Source: CAKZNE01 sp963976435
GTDB lineage: Bacteria; Bacteroidota; Bacteroidia; Flavobacteriales; Schleiferiaceae
Direction of reading: 5' to 3'
Length of the DNA: 64,000 bases
Assembly (NCBI GenBank): GCA_963976435.1
Contig: CAXBKQ010000018.1
Span: 1-64,000, forward strand
Below the pieces are notes generated by a model. The model ran no database searches and was not told the origin of the DNA. It saw only the letters and a list, made by a program, of their open reading frames with translations. The position numbers and the translations under genes were made by a program. Positions 35,708-45,268 of this stretch are shown here, one piece after another. Position 1 is the stretch's first letter, and the number at the start of each line of letters is the position of its first letter.

Positions 35708-38700
35708 ATGATTCAAGGAGAATTAAAACATAAACTGGATAGATTTATCCGCAAATACTATTTGAATAAACTTCTTAGAGGAAGTATTTATTTTATTGGC
35801 TTTGGCCTAGTTTATTTCTTGATTATCAGTCTTTTCGAACATTTCGGACATTTTAACCAGCAGATTAGACTGGCTTTATTATTAGCCTTAATAGTGGGCC
35901 TAGGAATAAATTTAGTTTTCAATGTTTTTATTCCCCTGGCCGGAATTTTTAGAATTGGGAGACATTTAAGTTACGAAGAAGCAGGAAAATTAATAGGCAG
36001 GTTTTTCCCTGAGATAGACGATAAAATTATCAATACCCTCGATCTTGGCAAACTCTCAGAAGGTGAAAGTTCATTGGTAAAAGCGAGTATTGAACAAAAA
36101 ATTCAGGCCTTTAGACCCTTGGTTTTTTCAAATGCTGTAAATCTTAGGGAAAGCCTAAAATACTGGCCAGTTCTTGTTGTCCCTATTTTGATTTTTGCTT
36201 TTGTTGCCCTATCCGGGAATTGGAATTTGATTTCAGAAAGTAGTACCAGAATTGTTTCTTTCAATAAAGATTTTATTAGGGAAGCCCCCTTTAAGTTTCG
36301 AGTATTGAACAAAGAATTACTTGCTGAAGAAGGTGAGAATTTCACTTTAGAATTGGGTTTCGAAGGAGATCTTATCCCCGAGAGTGCAGAAATTTTGGCT
36401 GAGGCTTTTAAGGGAAGAATGACAAGAAATGAGAAGGACATATTTAGTTATTCTATAGAGGGAATAAGGGAGAATATTAAGTTTAGGTTTTTGGCAAATG
36501 GTTTTTCTAGCAAAGAATATGAAATCGAAGTTCTTCCGGTGCCGAGAATAAAATCTTATTTGATTGAAGTAATTCCGCCTAAGTACACTAGGAACCCACC
36601 TTTCTTTGAGTCAAAGTCTATATTGGATATTCCTGAAGGAAGTAAATTGAGATGGGATTTAAAGACCCTTTCTGCAAACAAAGCCCAAATTCTTACCAAG
36701 GATACCGCTTATAATTTTCAAGATGTGGGGGATGGCCTATTTAGCTTTGAAAAGGTTTTGTTGGAAAGTTTAGAATATAGCATAGTATCGGAAAATGAAT
36801 TTTTGAAAAAGGAGAGCGGATCAAATAACCGAATCAATATTATTAAAGATAAGTTCCCAGAACTGGCCGTTAAAGTGGATATTGATAGCTTGATAGATAA
36901 CCTGGTCTATTATAGCGCTTTTATAGGGGATGATTATGGCTTTAGTAAGATGGATGTCCTTCTGAAATCTGGAGGAAAGGAGCTAATGAGGATTAACATC
37001 CCAATTTCTAGTCCGGAAAATACCGCTCAGGAAATTTCTGGCTTTTTAGATTTAAATGAGCTGGCCACTGATCAAAGTAAGCTAAGTTTAAACTTCCGCT
37101 TATGGGATAATGATGAGGTAAATGGCGCCAAACTTACTACTAGCAAATCTTTTGATATCCGTCTTTTAAACGAAGCCGAAAGGAAGCAGGAAGTGGAAGA
37201 GCAATATGAAAGCTATTTTTCTAAAAAGGAAGAGCTCAATATGGCGAATCAAGAACTTCTAAAAGAATTGGAAAGGCTAAGGCAAAAACTTTTAAATCAG
37301 AAAAAGAGCTCTTGGAAGGATAAAGAAAGGATTGAACAATTATTGGATAAGCAAAAGGAAATTGAGCAGAAAAGGAAGGAATTAAACAAGCAGCGAGAGG
37401 AGCTTGAAAAAAAGGACAAAGAGCCCAAGAATAAAAATGACCAATTAAAGAAAAAAGAAGAGCAAATAGATAAGCTTAAAGAGGATCCAAAGCAAAAGGA
37501 ATTGGAAAAACTTCTTGAAGAGGTGAGCCAATTGATGGATAAGTTCGACATGGAAAAGTTGACGGAGAAGATGAAGGAGATTGAACAGAAATCCAAAGAA
37601 AATCAAAGAAAAGAAGACCGGCTTGATGAATTGCTTAAAAATTTGAAATTTCAAAAGGATGTTTTAAAAGAAGTAGAGAAGCTCGAAGAGTTGGCTCAAA
37701 AATTAGATGAGCTTAGTAAGGAGAATAATGAAGATGGAAAAGAAAAGGAGGAGCAGGAAAAGGTAGAGGAAAAGTTTGAAGAGGTAAAAAAGGAAATAGA
37801 TAAACTAGAAGAAGAAAATCCTGAATTTAAAAAGGAAAATGAAGAACAGAACCTGGAGAAAACTGAAGATGAAGTGGAGGAGGAGATGAAGAAATCAGAA
37901 GAGCAAATGGAAAACTCCAAACAGAAAAAGGCAAATGAAAGCCAAAAGAAATCTTCAGAAAAAATGCAGGAGATGAGTCAGCAAATGATGCAATCCATGA
38001 TGCAGATGCAAGGGGAAAAGAGAGAAGAGGATATGAAAACTTTACGTCAGATTCTTGAAAACCTTGAGATTTTATCTTTTGATGTGGAATATTTGAGTGA
38101 ATTAAGCAAGATTTCCCAAAAGAGTGATCCCTTATATAGGAAATTGCTAAAAGATCAAAAGCGCTTAATTGATGGAGCAAAAATTATTGAGGATAGTCTT
38201 GTGGCCCTGGGTGAAAGGGTACCCGAAATTCAGGAAGTTGTTTATAAGGAGCTAGAGGCCATTAATGAAAATTTAGAATCTAGCATAGGCCATTTACAGG
38301 AGCAACAGGGAGGACAATCTGCCGCCAAACAGCAATTTGCCATGACAGCCGCAAATAACTTGGCGGTATTATTAGATAAGGCCTTAAGGAATATGCAACA
38401 GGCAGCGGCAAGTGAATCTCAAGGTAACCAAACTTGTCAGAAGCCAGGTTCTGGAAAACCTAGCCCTTCCAATATGAAAAAGCTTCAAGGGGAATTAGGA
38501 GAGAAGATGTCTAAAATGATGAAGGGTAAGCAAAAAGGGGAGGGAGACCCAGGTAAGTCTGAGGGAAGAAACGGAAAGGAGATTGTGGAAATGCTCAGCC
38601 GACAAGAGCAAATAAGGGGGCAACTGGAAGAGTACTTAAAAAATCAAGAAGAGGCTGGTGAAGGAGGAAATGGTGATATGGCTAAAGCTATTGAAGAAAT

Positions 38701-38989
38701 GAAAAAAATTGAGGAGGATCTGCTGAATAATAAGTTGACTTTGGAAAGCTTAGAAAGGGTAAAAGAAATAGAGTCTAAACTACTAGAATTTGAAAAGTCG
38801 GAGTTGGAAAGGGAGCAAGATGAAAAAAGGGAGTCGAAGTCCAGTGATGATTTGGATCAGCTTTATCAAAAGGAAAGAGAGGAATATTTGAAAGAAAAAT
38901 TAAAAGAATATGAGAATATTATTTATGCGCCTTTAAATTTGAATCAATATTATAAACAACAAAGTAACCAGTATTTAAAGAGGCTTTGA
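35708..38989 (+). CDS. DUF4175-type membrane protein with very long charged coiled coil
   Basis: A 1093-residue protein. Two membrane segments near residues 18-45 and 52-78 and another near 150-165 place the N-terminus at the inner membrane. A beta-rich part follows (170-490). Residues 495-780 are an almost uninterrupted Glu/Lys/Gln-rich coiled coil, then Met/Gln-rich and Gly-rich stretches (760-790, 900-985), and a last helical region. This is the layout of the DUF4175 proteins of Bacteroidota, whose function is unknown. Its stop overlaps the ybeY start codon (TTGA). Confidence 0.8.
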   Translation: MIQGELKHKLDRFIRKYYLNKLLRGSIYFIGFGLVYFLIISLFEHFGHFNQQIRLALLLALIVGLGINLVFNVFIPLAGIFRIGRHLSYEEAGKLIGRFFPEIDDKIINTLDLGKLSEGESSLVKASIEQKIQAFRPLVFSNAVNLRESLKYWPVLVVPILIFAFVALSGNWNLISESSTRIVSFNKDFIREAPFKFRVLNKELLAEEGENFTLELGFEGDLIPESAEILAEAFKGRMTRNEKDIFSYSIEGIRENIKFRFLANGFSSKEYEIEVLPVPRIKSYLIEVIPPKYTRNPPFFESKSILDIPEGSKLRWDLKTLSANKAQILTKDTAYNFQDVGDGLFSFEKVLLESLEYSIVSENEFLKKESGSNNRINIIKDKFPELAVKVDIDSLIDNLVYYSAFIGDDYGFSKMDVLLKSGGKELMRINIPISSPENTAQEISGFLDLNELATDQSKLSLNFRLWDNDEVNGAKLTTSKSFDIRLLNEAERKQEVEEQYESYFSKKEELNMANQELLKELERLRQKLLNQKKSSWKDKERIEQLLDKQKEIEQKRKELNKQREELEKKDKEPKNKNDQLKKKEEQIDKLKEDPKQKELEKLLEEVSQLMDKFDMEKLTEKMKEIEQKSKENQRKEDRLDELLKNLKFQKDVLKEVEKLEELAQKLDELSKENNEDGKEKEEQEKVEEKFEEVKKEIDKLEEENPEFKKENEEQNLEKTEDEVEEEMKKSEEQMENSKQKKANESQKKSSEKMQEMSQQMMQSMMQMQGEKREEDMKTLRQILENLEILSFDVEYLSELSKISQKSDPLYRKLLKDQKRLIDGAKIIEDSLVALGERVPEIQEVVYKELEAINENLESSIGHLQEQQGGQSAAKQQFAMTAANNLAVLLDKALRNMQQAAASESQGNQTCQKPGSGKPSPSNMKKLQGELGEKMSKMMKGKQKGEGDPGKSEGRNGKEIVEMLSRQEQIRGQLEEYLKNQEEAGEGGNGDMAKAIEEMKKIEEDLLNNKLTLESLERVKEIESKLLEFEKSELEREQDEKRESKSSDDLDQLYQKEREEYLKEKLKEYENIIYAPLNLNQYYKQQSNQYLKRL

Positions 38990-39408
38990 TTAAGTTTGAA
39001 AATGCACCTGAAATTATCGGCAGCCATGATGGCCTTTTTCTTTGGCTAAATACGATTGCGGACAATACCGGTTTTACCATCAAGGACCTGTCCTATACCT
39101 TTGTTGATAATCCAAGGATTTTGGAAATCAACCGACAATTTTTAAATCATGATTATTTCACGGATATTATAAGTTTCGACTATTGTAGGGGCCGAAAGGT
39201 TGTGGGTGAAATTTTTATTAGTTCGGATCAGGTTGCTCTTCAAGCCGATGAGCTAGGGGTGGATTTGCAATTGGAATTTCTAAGGGTTATTGTACATGGC
39301 TTATTGCATATGATAGGATTTGATGATAGTAGCAAAGAAGAAAAACAAAAAATGAGAGAAGAAGAGGAAAAATGTTTACTTTTGCATTCTCAAATCACTG
39401 AAAATTAA
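38986..39408 (+). CDS. ybeY: Endoribonuclease YbeY (16S rRNA maturation)
   Basis: YbeY processes the 3' end of 16S rRNA and takes part in ribosome quality control. The 140-residue protein has the metal-site signature HGLLHMIGFDD at residues 104-114: two of the usual three His ligands (His104, His108) are kept, while the third position (114) is Asp. Bacteroidota YbeY proteins often lack the third His. TTG 38986 is the only reasonable start and overlaps the DUF4175 stop. Confidence 0.92.
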   Translation: MIKFENAPEIIGSHDGLFLWLNTIADNTGFTIKDLSYTFVDNPRILEINRQFLNHDYFTDIISFDYCRGRKVVGEIFISSDQVALQADELGVDLQLEFLRVIVHGLLHMIGFDDSSKEEKQKMREEEEKCLLLHSQITEN

Positions 39409-39420
39409 GACCTTAGGTTT

Positions 39421-39436
39421 TGTTTCACGTGAAACA
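39421..39436. promoter_or_regulatory. parS: parS centromere site (perfect match), upstream of mnmG
   Basis: TGTTTCACGTGAAACA fits the 16-bp ParB-binding consensus TGTTnCACGTGAAACA at every fixed base. It lies between the ybeY stop (39408) and the mnmG start (39445). In bacteria such sites load ParB-CTP clamps and organise the origin region for segregation. Confidence 0.9.
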
Positions 39437-39444
39437 TTGATTTT

Positions 39445-41313
39445 ATGGAACAAGAATATGATGTAATAGTTGTGGGAGGGGGGCATGCCGGCTGTGAAGC
39501 TGCAGCTGCTTCTGCGCGACTGGGATCTAAGACCTTATTAATTACCATGAACCTACAGAACATTGCTCAAATGTCCTGTAACCCAGCTATGGGTGGTGTT
39601 GCTAAAGGTCAAATAGTAAGGGAAATTGATGCCCTTGGTGGGCTTAGTGGTATTATAACCGATAAGTCCATGATTCAGTTTAGAATGCTAAATCGTAGTA
39701 AGGGGCCTGCTATGTGGTCGCCAAGAGTTCAGAGTGATAGAATGCGCTTTGCTGAAGAATGGAGACTGGCCCTTGAAGCTATTGAAGGTTTGGACTTTTA
39801 TCAAGATATGGTGAATGGTCTCTTAACCGAGAAGGGAGCTGTAAAGGGTGTGAAGACAAGTATTGGTTTAGAATTTTTTGCAAAGACGGTAGTTTTAACT
39901 AATGGCACCTTTTTAAATGGTCTGATTCATATTGGAGAGAAGCAATTTGGTGGAGGACGTTCGGGAGAGAGAGCTTCAACGGGAATTACTGAAGATTTGG
40001 TGAATTTAGGATTTGATACAGGCCGCATGAAAACAGGCACCCCTCCACGTGTAGATGGTAGGTCTTTAGACTATAGTAAAATGGAGGAGCAAGCTGGAGA
40101 TGTGCAGGCAGAGAAATTTAGTTTTTCTAATGCTACTCAAGCCTTAAAAACTCAAAGAAGTTGTTATATCACTTATACAAATCCTGCGGTTCATAATTTG
40201 CTAAGGAAAGGCCTGGATCAAAGTCCTTTGTTTAATGGTCAGATTCAAAGTACTGGGCCAAGGTATTGTCCAAGTATCGAGGACAAGATAGACCGTTTTG
40301 CAGATAAAAGCAGACATCAAGTTTTTGTAGAGCCAGAAGGCTGGGATACCGTTGAAGTATACGTGAATGGTTTTAGCACTAGCTTGCCATATGAAATTCA
40401 AGTAGAGGCTTTAAAACTTGTCCCAGGTTTTGAAAGTGTAAAATTTTTCCGCCCAGGTTATGCCATTGAATATGATTATTTTCCGCCTACTCAGCTAAAA
40501 TACAGTTTGGAAACTAAGCTTGTAGAGGGCTTATATTTCGCTGGTCAGATAAATGGAACTACGGGTTACGAGGAGGCAGCTTGCCAAGGTTTAATTGCTG
40601 GGATTAATGCACATAGAAAAGTAAATGGTTTAGGCGACTTTGTATTAGGTCGTGAGCAGGCTTATATAGGTGTTTTAATTGATGATCTTATAACTAAAGG
40701 CACAAAAGAACCCTATAGAATGTTTACGAGCAGGGCCGAATACAGAATTCTATTGAGACAGGATAATGCTGATCAAAGGTTAACAGCCCTTGGTCATGAA
40801 TTAGGTCTTGTTGCTGAAGAAAGGATGACTATCTTAAGGGATAAGTTATCTCGGATAGATTTGTTGCGTAAATGGCTGGAGAGCTTTAGTGTGGAACCAG
40901 AATTTGTAAACCCCATATTGCAGAAGAATAAGTCAAGTGATATTCGTCAGAAAGTAAAAATTATTAATATTCTGTCTCGTCCTCAAATACAGTTTGAAAA
41001 TTTAATGGAGTTGCCTGAAGTGGCGAATTTTGTTTTGGATAATGCTATACAAAAAACGGATTGGGAGCAGGTAGAAATCTCCGTTAAGTACCAAGGGTAT
41101 ATTGATAAGGAAAAAGAGAATGCGGATAAATTGAGTAGGCTGGAGGATTTAAGTATTCCTGATAATTTTGATTATTCGCGTTTGAAAAGCCTGAGTCATG
41201 AAGCCAAAGAAAAGTTAACTAAAGTAAAACCTGAAAGTATAAAACAAGCTAAAAATATTAGTGGGGTGAACCCTTCTGATATTAATGTTCTTTTAGTTTA
41301 TATGGGACGATGA
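39445..41313 (+). CDS. mnmG: tRNA uridine-5-carboxymethylaminomethyl modification enzyme MnmG (GidA)
   Basis: With MnmE, this FAD enzyme makes the cmnm5U34 modification in tRNAs. The 622-residue protein carries the FAD-binding GGGHAG at residues 10-15, 'MSCNPAMGGVAKGQ' soon after, 'GRMKTGTPPRV' and 'RYCPSIEDKI', all hallmarks of MnmG. Length is exact for the family. A perfect parS site lies on each side. In many bacteria this gene (gidA) sits close to the origin or the parAB genes, although parA and parB are not in this window. Confidence 0.97.
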   Translation: MEQEYDVIVVGGGHAGCEAAAASARLGSKTLLITMNLQNIAQMSCNPAMGGVAKGQIVREIDALGGLSGIITDKSMIQFRMLNRSKGPAMWSPRVQSDRMRFAEEWRLALEAIEGLDFYQDMVNGLLTEKGAVKGVKTSIGLEFFAKTVVLTNGTFLNGLIHIGEKQFGGGRSGERASTGITEDLVNLGFDTGRMKTGTPPRVDGRSLDYSKMEEQAGDVQAEKFSFSNATQALKTQRSCYITYTNPAVHNLLRKGLDQSPLFNGQIQSTGPRYCPSIEDKIDRFADKSRHQVFVEPEGWDTVEVYVNGFSTSLPYEIQVEALKLVPGFESVKFFRPGYAIEYDYFPPTQLKYSLETKLVEGLYFAGQINGTTGYEEAACQGLIAGINAHRKVNGLGDFVLGREQAYIGVLIDDLITKGTKEPYRMFTSRAEYRILLRQDNADQRLTALGHELGLVAEERMTILRDKLSRIDLLRKWLESFSVEPEFVNPILQKNKSSDIRQKVKIINILSRPQIQFENLMELPEVANFVLDNAIQKTDWEQVEISVKYQGYIDKEKENADKLSRLEDLSIPDNFDYSRLKSLSHEAKEKLTKVKPESIKQAKNISGVNPSDINVLLVYMGR

Positions 41314-41317
41314 TCAT

Positions 41318-41333
41318 TGTTCCACGTGAAACA
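41318..41333. promoter_or_regulatory. parS: parS centromere site (perfect match), downstream of mnmG
   Basis: TGTTCCACGTGAAACA also fits TGTTnCACGTGAAACA at every fixed base. It lies in the 29-base gap between mnmG and the methyltransferase gene, 1.9 kb from the first site. Confidence 0.9.
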
Positions 41334-41342
41334 TAATTATTT

Positions 41343-42227
41343 ATGGAATTAAAAAACTGCCCAATTTGCGAAGGGTCAAAATTCTCTGAAGTACTGAAAA
41401 GCTCATATTTCAGGGGGAAACCTGAGTCATTTTCCATCCAAGAATGTCATAATTGTGAGCTGTGGTTTACCAATCCTAGACCAAATGATGAGGAACTTGC
41501 TGCCTACTATGAATCTGAAGATTATGTAAGCCATACCGATAAAAAGGAATCTTTTATTGATAAAGTTTATCATTTGGTAAGGTCCAAGGCAGTGAAAAGT
41601 AAGGTGGCTTTAATCGGAAGATTTGCAAATAAAGGACGTCTATTAGACTATGGTGCAGGAACGGGTTTCTTTTTACAAGCAGCAAAAAAAGATGCTTGGG
41701 AAGTTTATGGAGCAGAACCATCCGAAGTGGCCAGAAAAAATGCTAAGGAGGTTCATGGCCTAAATCTAGAGGATCCCGCAAATCTAGACTGGGAAACAAT
41801 GAATAATAGCCTGGATGCCATAAGCCTTTGGCATGTGCTCGAACACCTCTCCGACCTAAAAGGGGATTTTGAAAAATTTACAAAAGCCCTAAAAACCGGA
41901 GGGCATTTATTTATTGCTGTCCCAAATCATGAATCCTATGACGCTCAATATTATGGTGAAAATTGGGCAGCCCTAGATGTTCCCCTACATCTATATCATT
42001 TTAAAAAGGATAATATAAAAGACCTTGCAAAAGATTTTGGTTTCGATTTGATCGAAATTAAAAATATGCCTTTTGATTCCTATTATGTAAGTATGATTAG
42101 TGAAAAAATTAAAAATGGCAAAGGGAGTTTGTTTTCTGCCTTTCGTAGAGGTTTTGTGAGTAATCAAAAAGGAAAAGCCAACAAAAACGCTAGTAGCTTG
42201 ATTTATATTCTAAAAAAGGCAAAATAA
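41343..42227 (+). CDS. Class I SAM-dependent methyltransferase with N-terminal zinc ribbon
   Basis: A 294-residue protein: a CxxC...CxxC zinc ribbon (Cys6, Cys9, Cys35, Cys38) followed by a Rossmann methyltransferase domain with motif I 'LLDYGAGTGFF' at 100-110 and 'LWHVLEHLSD' further on. This is the methyltransf_23 type common in surface polysaccharide and lipid loci, but no such locus is present here. The substrate is unknown. Confidence 0.87.
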   Translation: MELKNCPICEGSKFSEVLKSSYFRGKPESFSIQECHNCELWFTNPRPNDEELAAYYESEDYVSHTDKKESFIDKVYHLVRSKAVKSKVALIGRFANKGRLLDYGAGTGFFLQAAKKDAWEVYGAEPSEVARKNAKEVHGLNLEDPANLDWETMNNSLDAISLWHVLEHLSDLKGDFEKFTKALKTGGHLFIAVPNHESYDAQYYGENWAALDVPLHLYHFKKDNIKDLAKDFGFDLIEIKNMPFDSYYVSMISEKIKNGKGSLFSAFRRGFVSNQKGKANKNASSLIYILKKAK

Positions 42228-42331
42228 AGCCCTCTAAGAGCTTAAGTGGCTTGGCTAGTGTCCTAAGATTAGAAATTAGAAAAATCCCAAGAGAAACAAA
42301 CAATCACAAACCACTGTTAAAGAACTGATTA

Positions 42332-43468
42332 TCAATACTTAACCCTAAGTTGTCTGGCTAGATTAAGGCTAATGTCTGTTAAAATTACCTTTGGGTTACC
42401 ATTTCTACCAATATCATAAATTCCCGAATCTATAATTTGCATTATAGACGACGTATTCTTTAGATGTATGAAAGGTGAGAATTTTGACAGTTCAAATTTT
42501 ATTTCTTTGAAGGTTTCATTATTTACTTCTGGAATAATATAGTTTAGATTAAAGCTGTCTTTAATTATGGAACTACAAAAAAGTAAAAAGTCTTTGAGCT
42601 TCTCTCTTTCGAGCTTGGCCATTTCCTCTACCCAAGCAATAATTTCCTTGGTGTCGGCTTTAAAGCAACTGCGCATCCAGGAGCTAAAATGAATAGCATA
42701 ATCCTTATAAGCTTCCGAGCGTTTAGCTTGATTAAGAGCCTGGGCTAAATTTCCTTCCGATAATTTGGCAACAATATGGGCTGATTGTTGGGAAACATCT
42801 TCATTATCAATTAAATACTCTTCAATTTCACGAGTCCCATATCGCGGAACTAATATTTTTTGACAACGGCTGCTAATAGTTTGGAGTATGGCCTCTGTAT
42901 TTTCTGATACCAAAAGGAATATTGTTTTCTCAGGAGGCTCCTCAATCACCTTTAAAAGTTTATTCGCCGAACTGCCGTTCATTCTTTCCGGCATCCATAT
43001 TATCATAAACTTAAATGAACCTGAATAGGATTTTAAACTTAAGTTTTTTAGGATAGAAGAGCTTTCATGAACACTAATTTGAGCTTGCTTATTTTCAACG
43101 CCCAAATACTCTAGCCAGCGGAAAAGCCCAAAATATTTTTCACTTTTTATGATTTCCCTCCAATCCTCTATAAAATCAGCGCTTTTAGGCTTATCTCCGC
43201 TTTTCTGCGTTTTCGCAACAGGATAAATAAAATGTAGATCAGGATAATTAAAGGAAAGAAACTGTTTACAAGAAGAGCAACTTCCACAGCTGTCCTCTTC
43301 GGATTTATTAGAGCAACTTAAATATTGTGCATAGGCAATTGCCAACAATAAAGCGCCATTACCAGCTGGCCCATGGAACAATTGAGCATGACTAACCCTG
43401 CCCTCTTTAGCACTCTTTAACAGCTTGTTCTTTAAATTATCATGACCTAGTACATCTTCAAACCTCAT
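42332..43468 (-). CDS. holB: DNA polymerase III delta' subunit
   Basis: A 378-residue clamp-loader subunit. The AAA+ N-terminus 'HAQLFHGPAGNGALLLA' has a degenerate P-loop without the Lys, as in delta' which does not bind ATP productively. A zinc module (Cys52, Cys61, Cys64, Cys67) follows, then 'MNGSSANKLLKVIEEPPE', the SRC-type motif 'TISSRCQKI'. It is divergent from pgk. The 104 bases between its end and the methyltransferase gene hold nothing I can identify. Confidence 0.93.
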   Translation of the reverse strand: MRFEDVLGHDNLKNKLLKSAKEGRVSHAQLFHGPAGNGALLLAIAYAQYLSCSNKSEEDSCGSCSSCKQFLSFNYPDLHFIYPVAKTQKSGDKPKSADFIEDWREIIKSEKYFGLFRWLEYLGVENKQAQISVHESSSILKNLSLKSYSGSFKFMIIWMPERMNGSSANKLLKVIEEPPEKTIFLLVSENTEAILQTISSRCQKILVPRYGTREIEEYLIDNEDVSQQSAHIVAKLSEGNLAQALNQAKRSEAYKDYAIHFSSWMRSCFKADTKEIIAWVEEMAKLEREKLKDFLLFCSSIIKDSFNLNYIIPEVNNETFKEIKFELSKFSPFIHLKNTSSIMQIIDSGIYDIGRNGNPKVILTDISLNLARQLRVKY

Positions 43469-43494
43469 CGTGCTAATAAATAACTTTTGGTGAT

Positions 43495-43502
43495 TACTTT
43501 TG
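43495..43502 (+). promoter_or_regulatory. Putative -7 element of pgk
   Basis: TACTTTTG fits TAnnTTTG and lies 19 bases before the ATG at 43522, in the short divergent gap with holB. Confidence 0.5.
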
Positions 43503-43521
43503 CGGCCTAAATTTATTCAAA

Positions 43522-44715
43522 ATGAAAAGTATTAGCACCATTAACTTTGAGGAAAAACGAGTTTTAGTTCGAGTTGATTTTAATGTACCCCTAGACGAAG
43601 AAGGTAACATTACCGATGATAGCCGTATGAAGGCTTGTATACCAACGATAAAGACCATAATGGACAATGGTGGAAGACCAATACTTATGTCGCATTTAGG
43701 AAGACCAAAAGGACAAAGAAATTTGGACTTGAGCTTAAATTATTTAACCAAACACCTTGAGGATTTAACAGGAAAGGAAGTGGTGTTTATGGAAGATTGT
43801 ATAGGTGAAGATGTAGTGGATGCCACTGAAACCATGGGAAAAAATCAAATTTTATTGCTCGAAAACCTTAGGTTTTATAAAGAAGAAACCGATGGCGATG
43901 AAAATTTTGCAAAGAGCCTTTCCTTAAATGGCGACTTTTATGTAAACGACGCATTTGGAACGGCTCATAGGGCCCATGCAAGTACTGCGGTAATTGCAAA
44001 GTTCTTTAAAGAAAACAAAGCTCCAGGTTTAGTAATGTCTGCAGAAATTGAAAATGTAAACAAGGTTTTAAATGAAAGGAAATCACCAGTAACAGCAATT
44101 GTTGGAGGAGCCAAAGTATCATCCAAAATTGATATTCTTTCCAATTTAATTCCCAAGCTCGACAACCTTATTATTGGAGGTGGAATGGCATTTACCTTTA
44201 TTAAAGCCAATGGTGGAATGATAGGAAAAAGTCTAGTGGAAAATGATTATTTAGATACCGCTATAAATATTTTAAAAAAGGCAGATGAATATGATGTTGA
44301 TGTTTATCTACCCATCGATTCTGTAAACGCAGACGCTTTTTCTAATGATGCAAAACGAAGTATTAGCTTAGCTAATGAAATAGCGGAAAATGATATGGGC
44401 TTGGATGCAGGGCCAAAAACATTGGAAGAGCTTAAGGATGTTTTACAGCAATCAAAAACAATTTTATGGAATGGACCGATGGGTGTATTTGAGTTTGAAA
44501 ACTTTTCCCAAGGAACAGAAGCTATAGGTAATATGATTGTTGAAGCCACAAAAAATGGAGCTTTTAGTTTAGTAGGAGGTGGAGACTCTGTTGCGGCCGT
44601 GAAAAAGTTTAATATCCAGGATGAAGTTAGTTATGTTTCCACAGGTGGTGGGGCCATGCTAGAATACTTGGAAGGAAAAGAATTGCCAGGAATAAAAGCG
44701 CTTTCAGAAGGCTAG
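43522..44715 (+). CDS. pgk: Phosphoglycerate kinase
   Basis: A 397-residue glycolytic enzyme that transfers phosphate between 1,3-bisphosphoglycerate and ADP. It shows 'RVDFNVPLD' at residues 17-25, the substrate-binding 'SHLGRPKG', 'VNDAFGTAHRAHAS', 'ILWNGPMGVFE' and the C-terminal 'GGGDSVAA'. Length is typical. Its stop overlaps the stop of the convergent cvpA-like gene in CTAG. Confidence 0.97.
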   Translation: MKSISTINFEEKRVLVRVDFNVPLDEEGNITDDSRMKACIPTIKTIMDNGGRPILMSHLGRPKGQRNLDLSLNYLTKHLEDLTGKEVVFMEDCIGEDVVDATETMGKNQILLLENLRFYKEETDGDENFAKSLSLNGDFYVNDAFGTAHRAHASTAVIAKFFKENKAPGLVMSAEIENVNKVLNERKSPVTAIVGGAKVSSKIDILSNLIPKLDNLIIGGGMAFTFIKANGGMIGKSLVENDYLDTAINILKKADEYDVDVYLPIDSVNADAFSNDAKRSISLANEIAENDMGLDAGPKTLEELKDVLQQSKTILWNGPMGVFEFENFSQGTEAIGNMIVEATKNGAFSLVGGGDSVAAVKKFNIQDEVSYVSTGGGAMLEYLEGKELPGIKALSEG

Positions 44716-45227
44716 ATCCCCAAGCTATTTTCATCGGGAATTTCGGGAATTTCTTGGGAGTAAACACCAATGATTTTGCTCATTTCAAGAAATTGAGAAT
44801 AAAAAGAACTTGAAACAAAACTTTCCTTTTCATAAAATCCCTGACTTTCTAAAAAAGGATGGGAAATATGAATCAGGATTAGAAGGATCAATAGAAATTT
44901 TAATGCCCCGAAAATTCCACCGAGAATTCTATTCATCAAGCCTAGTGCTACTAGTTTTAATAGCTTTGTAAGGGCTTTGGCAATTAATAATACAAGAATG
45001 CTGCTTGCTATAAATATTAGGGCATAGGAAAGCAGCATTATGCCTTTTCCGGCTTCATCAATATATTGGCTTAATAACTGAAACAGCAAATCGGAATATT
45101 GATAAGCTAAAAAAACACCTAAGGCTAAGGAAATAAGCGAGGCAAGTTCGTTTATTAGTCCTTTATACAAACCTCTACCGAGTCCAAATACAATAGGGGT
45201 CAATAATATTAAATCTAAAAAATTCAA
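44712..45227 (-). CDS. CvpA family membrane protein
   Basis: A 171-residue protein with four membrane segments that begins 'MNFLDLILLTPIVFGLGRGLYKGLINELASL', the pattern of CvpA (split: FLDLILL, GLGRGLYKGL). In other bacteria CvpA is needed for colicin V production or bile tolerance; here the function is not known. It stands alone and converges with pgk, and is 41 bases from the divergent gene at 45269. Confidence 0.87.
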   Translation of the reverse strand: MNFLDLILLTPIVFGLGRGLYKGLINELASLISLALGVFLAYQYSDLLFQLLSQYIDEAGKGIMLLSYALIFIASSILVLLIAKALTKLLKLVALGLMNRILGGIFGALKFLLILLILIHISHPFLESQGFYEKESFVSSSFYSQFLEMSKIIGVYSQEIPEIPDENSLGI

Positions 45228-45268
45228 TCCGCTGATTTTAGCGGTGAAGATAATGACTATGAATAATT

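Noticed and set aside
36103..38180. Minus-strand open frames rich in Ser and Phe opposite the DUF4175 gene
   Set aside because: The composition is the mirror of Glu/Lys codons on the plus strand; no start signals or family features.
40042..40054. A third parS-like CCACGTGTA inside mnmG
   Set aside because: Only the central CACGTG is present; the flanking TGTT and AAACA arms are absent, so it does not fit the consensus.
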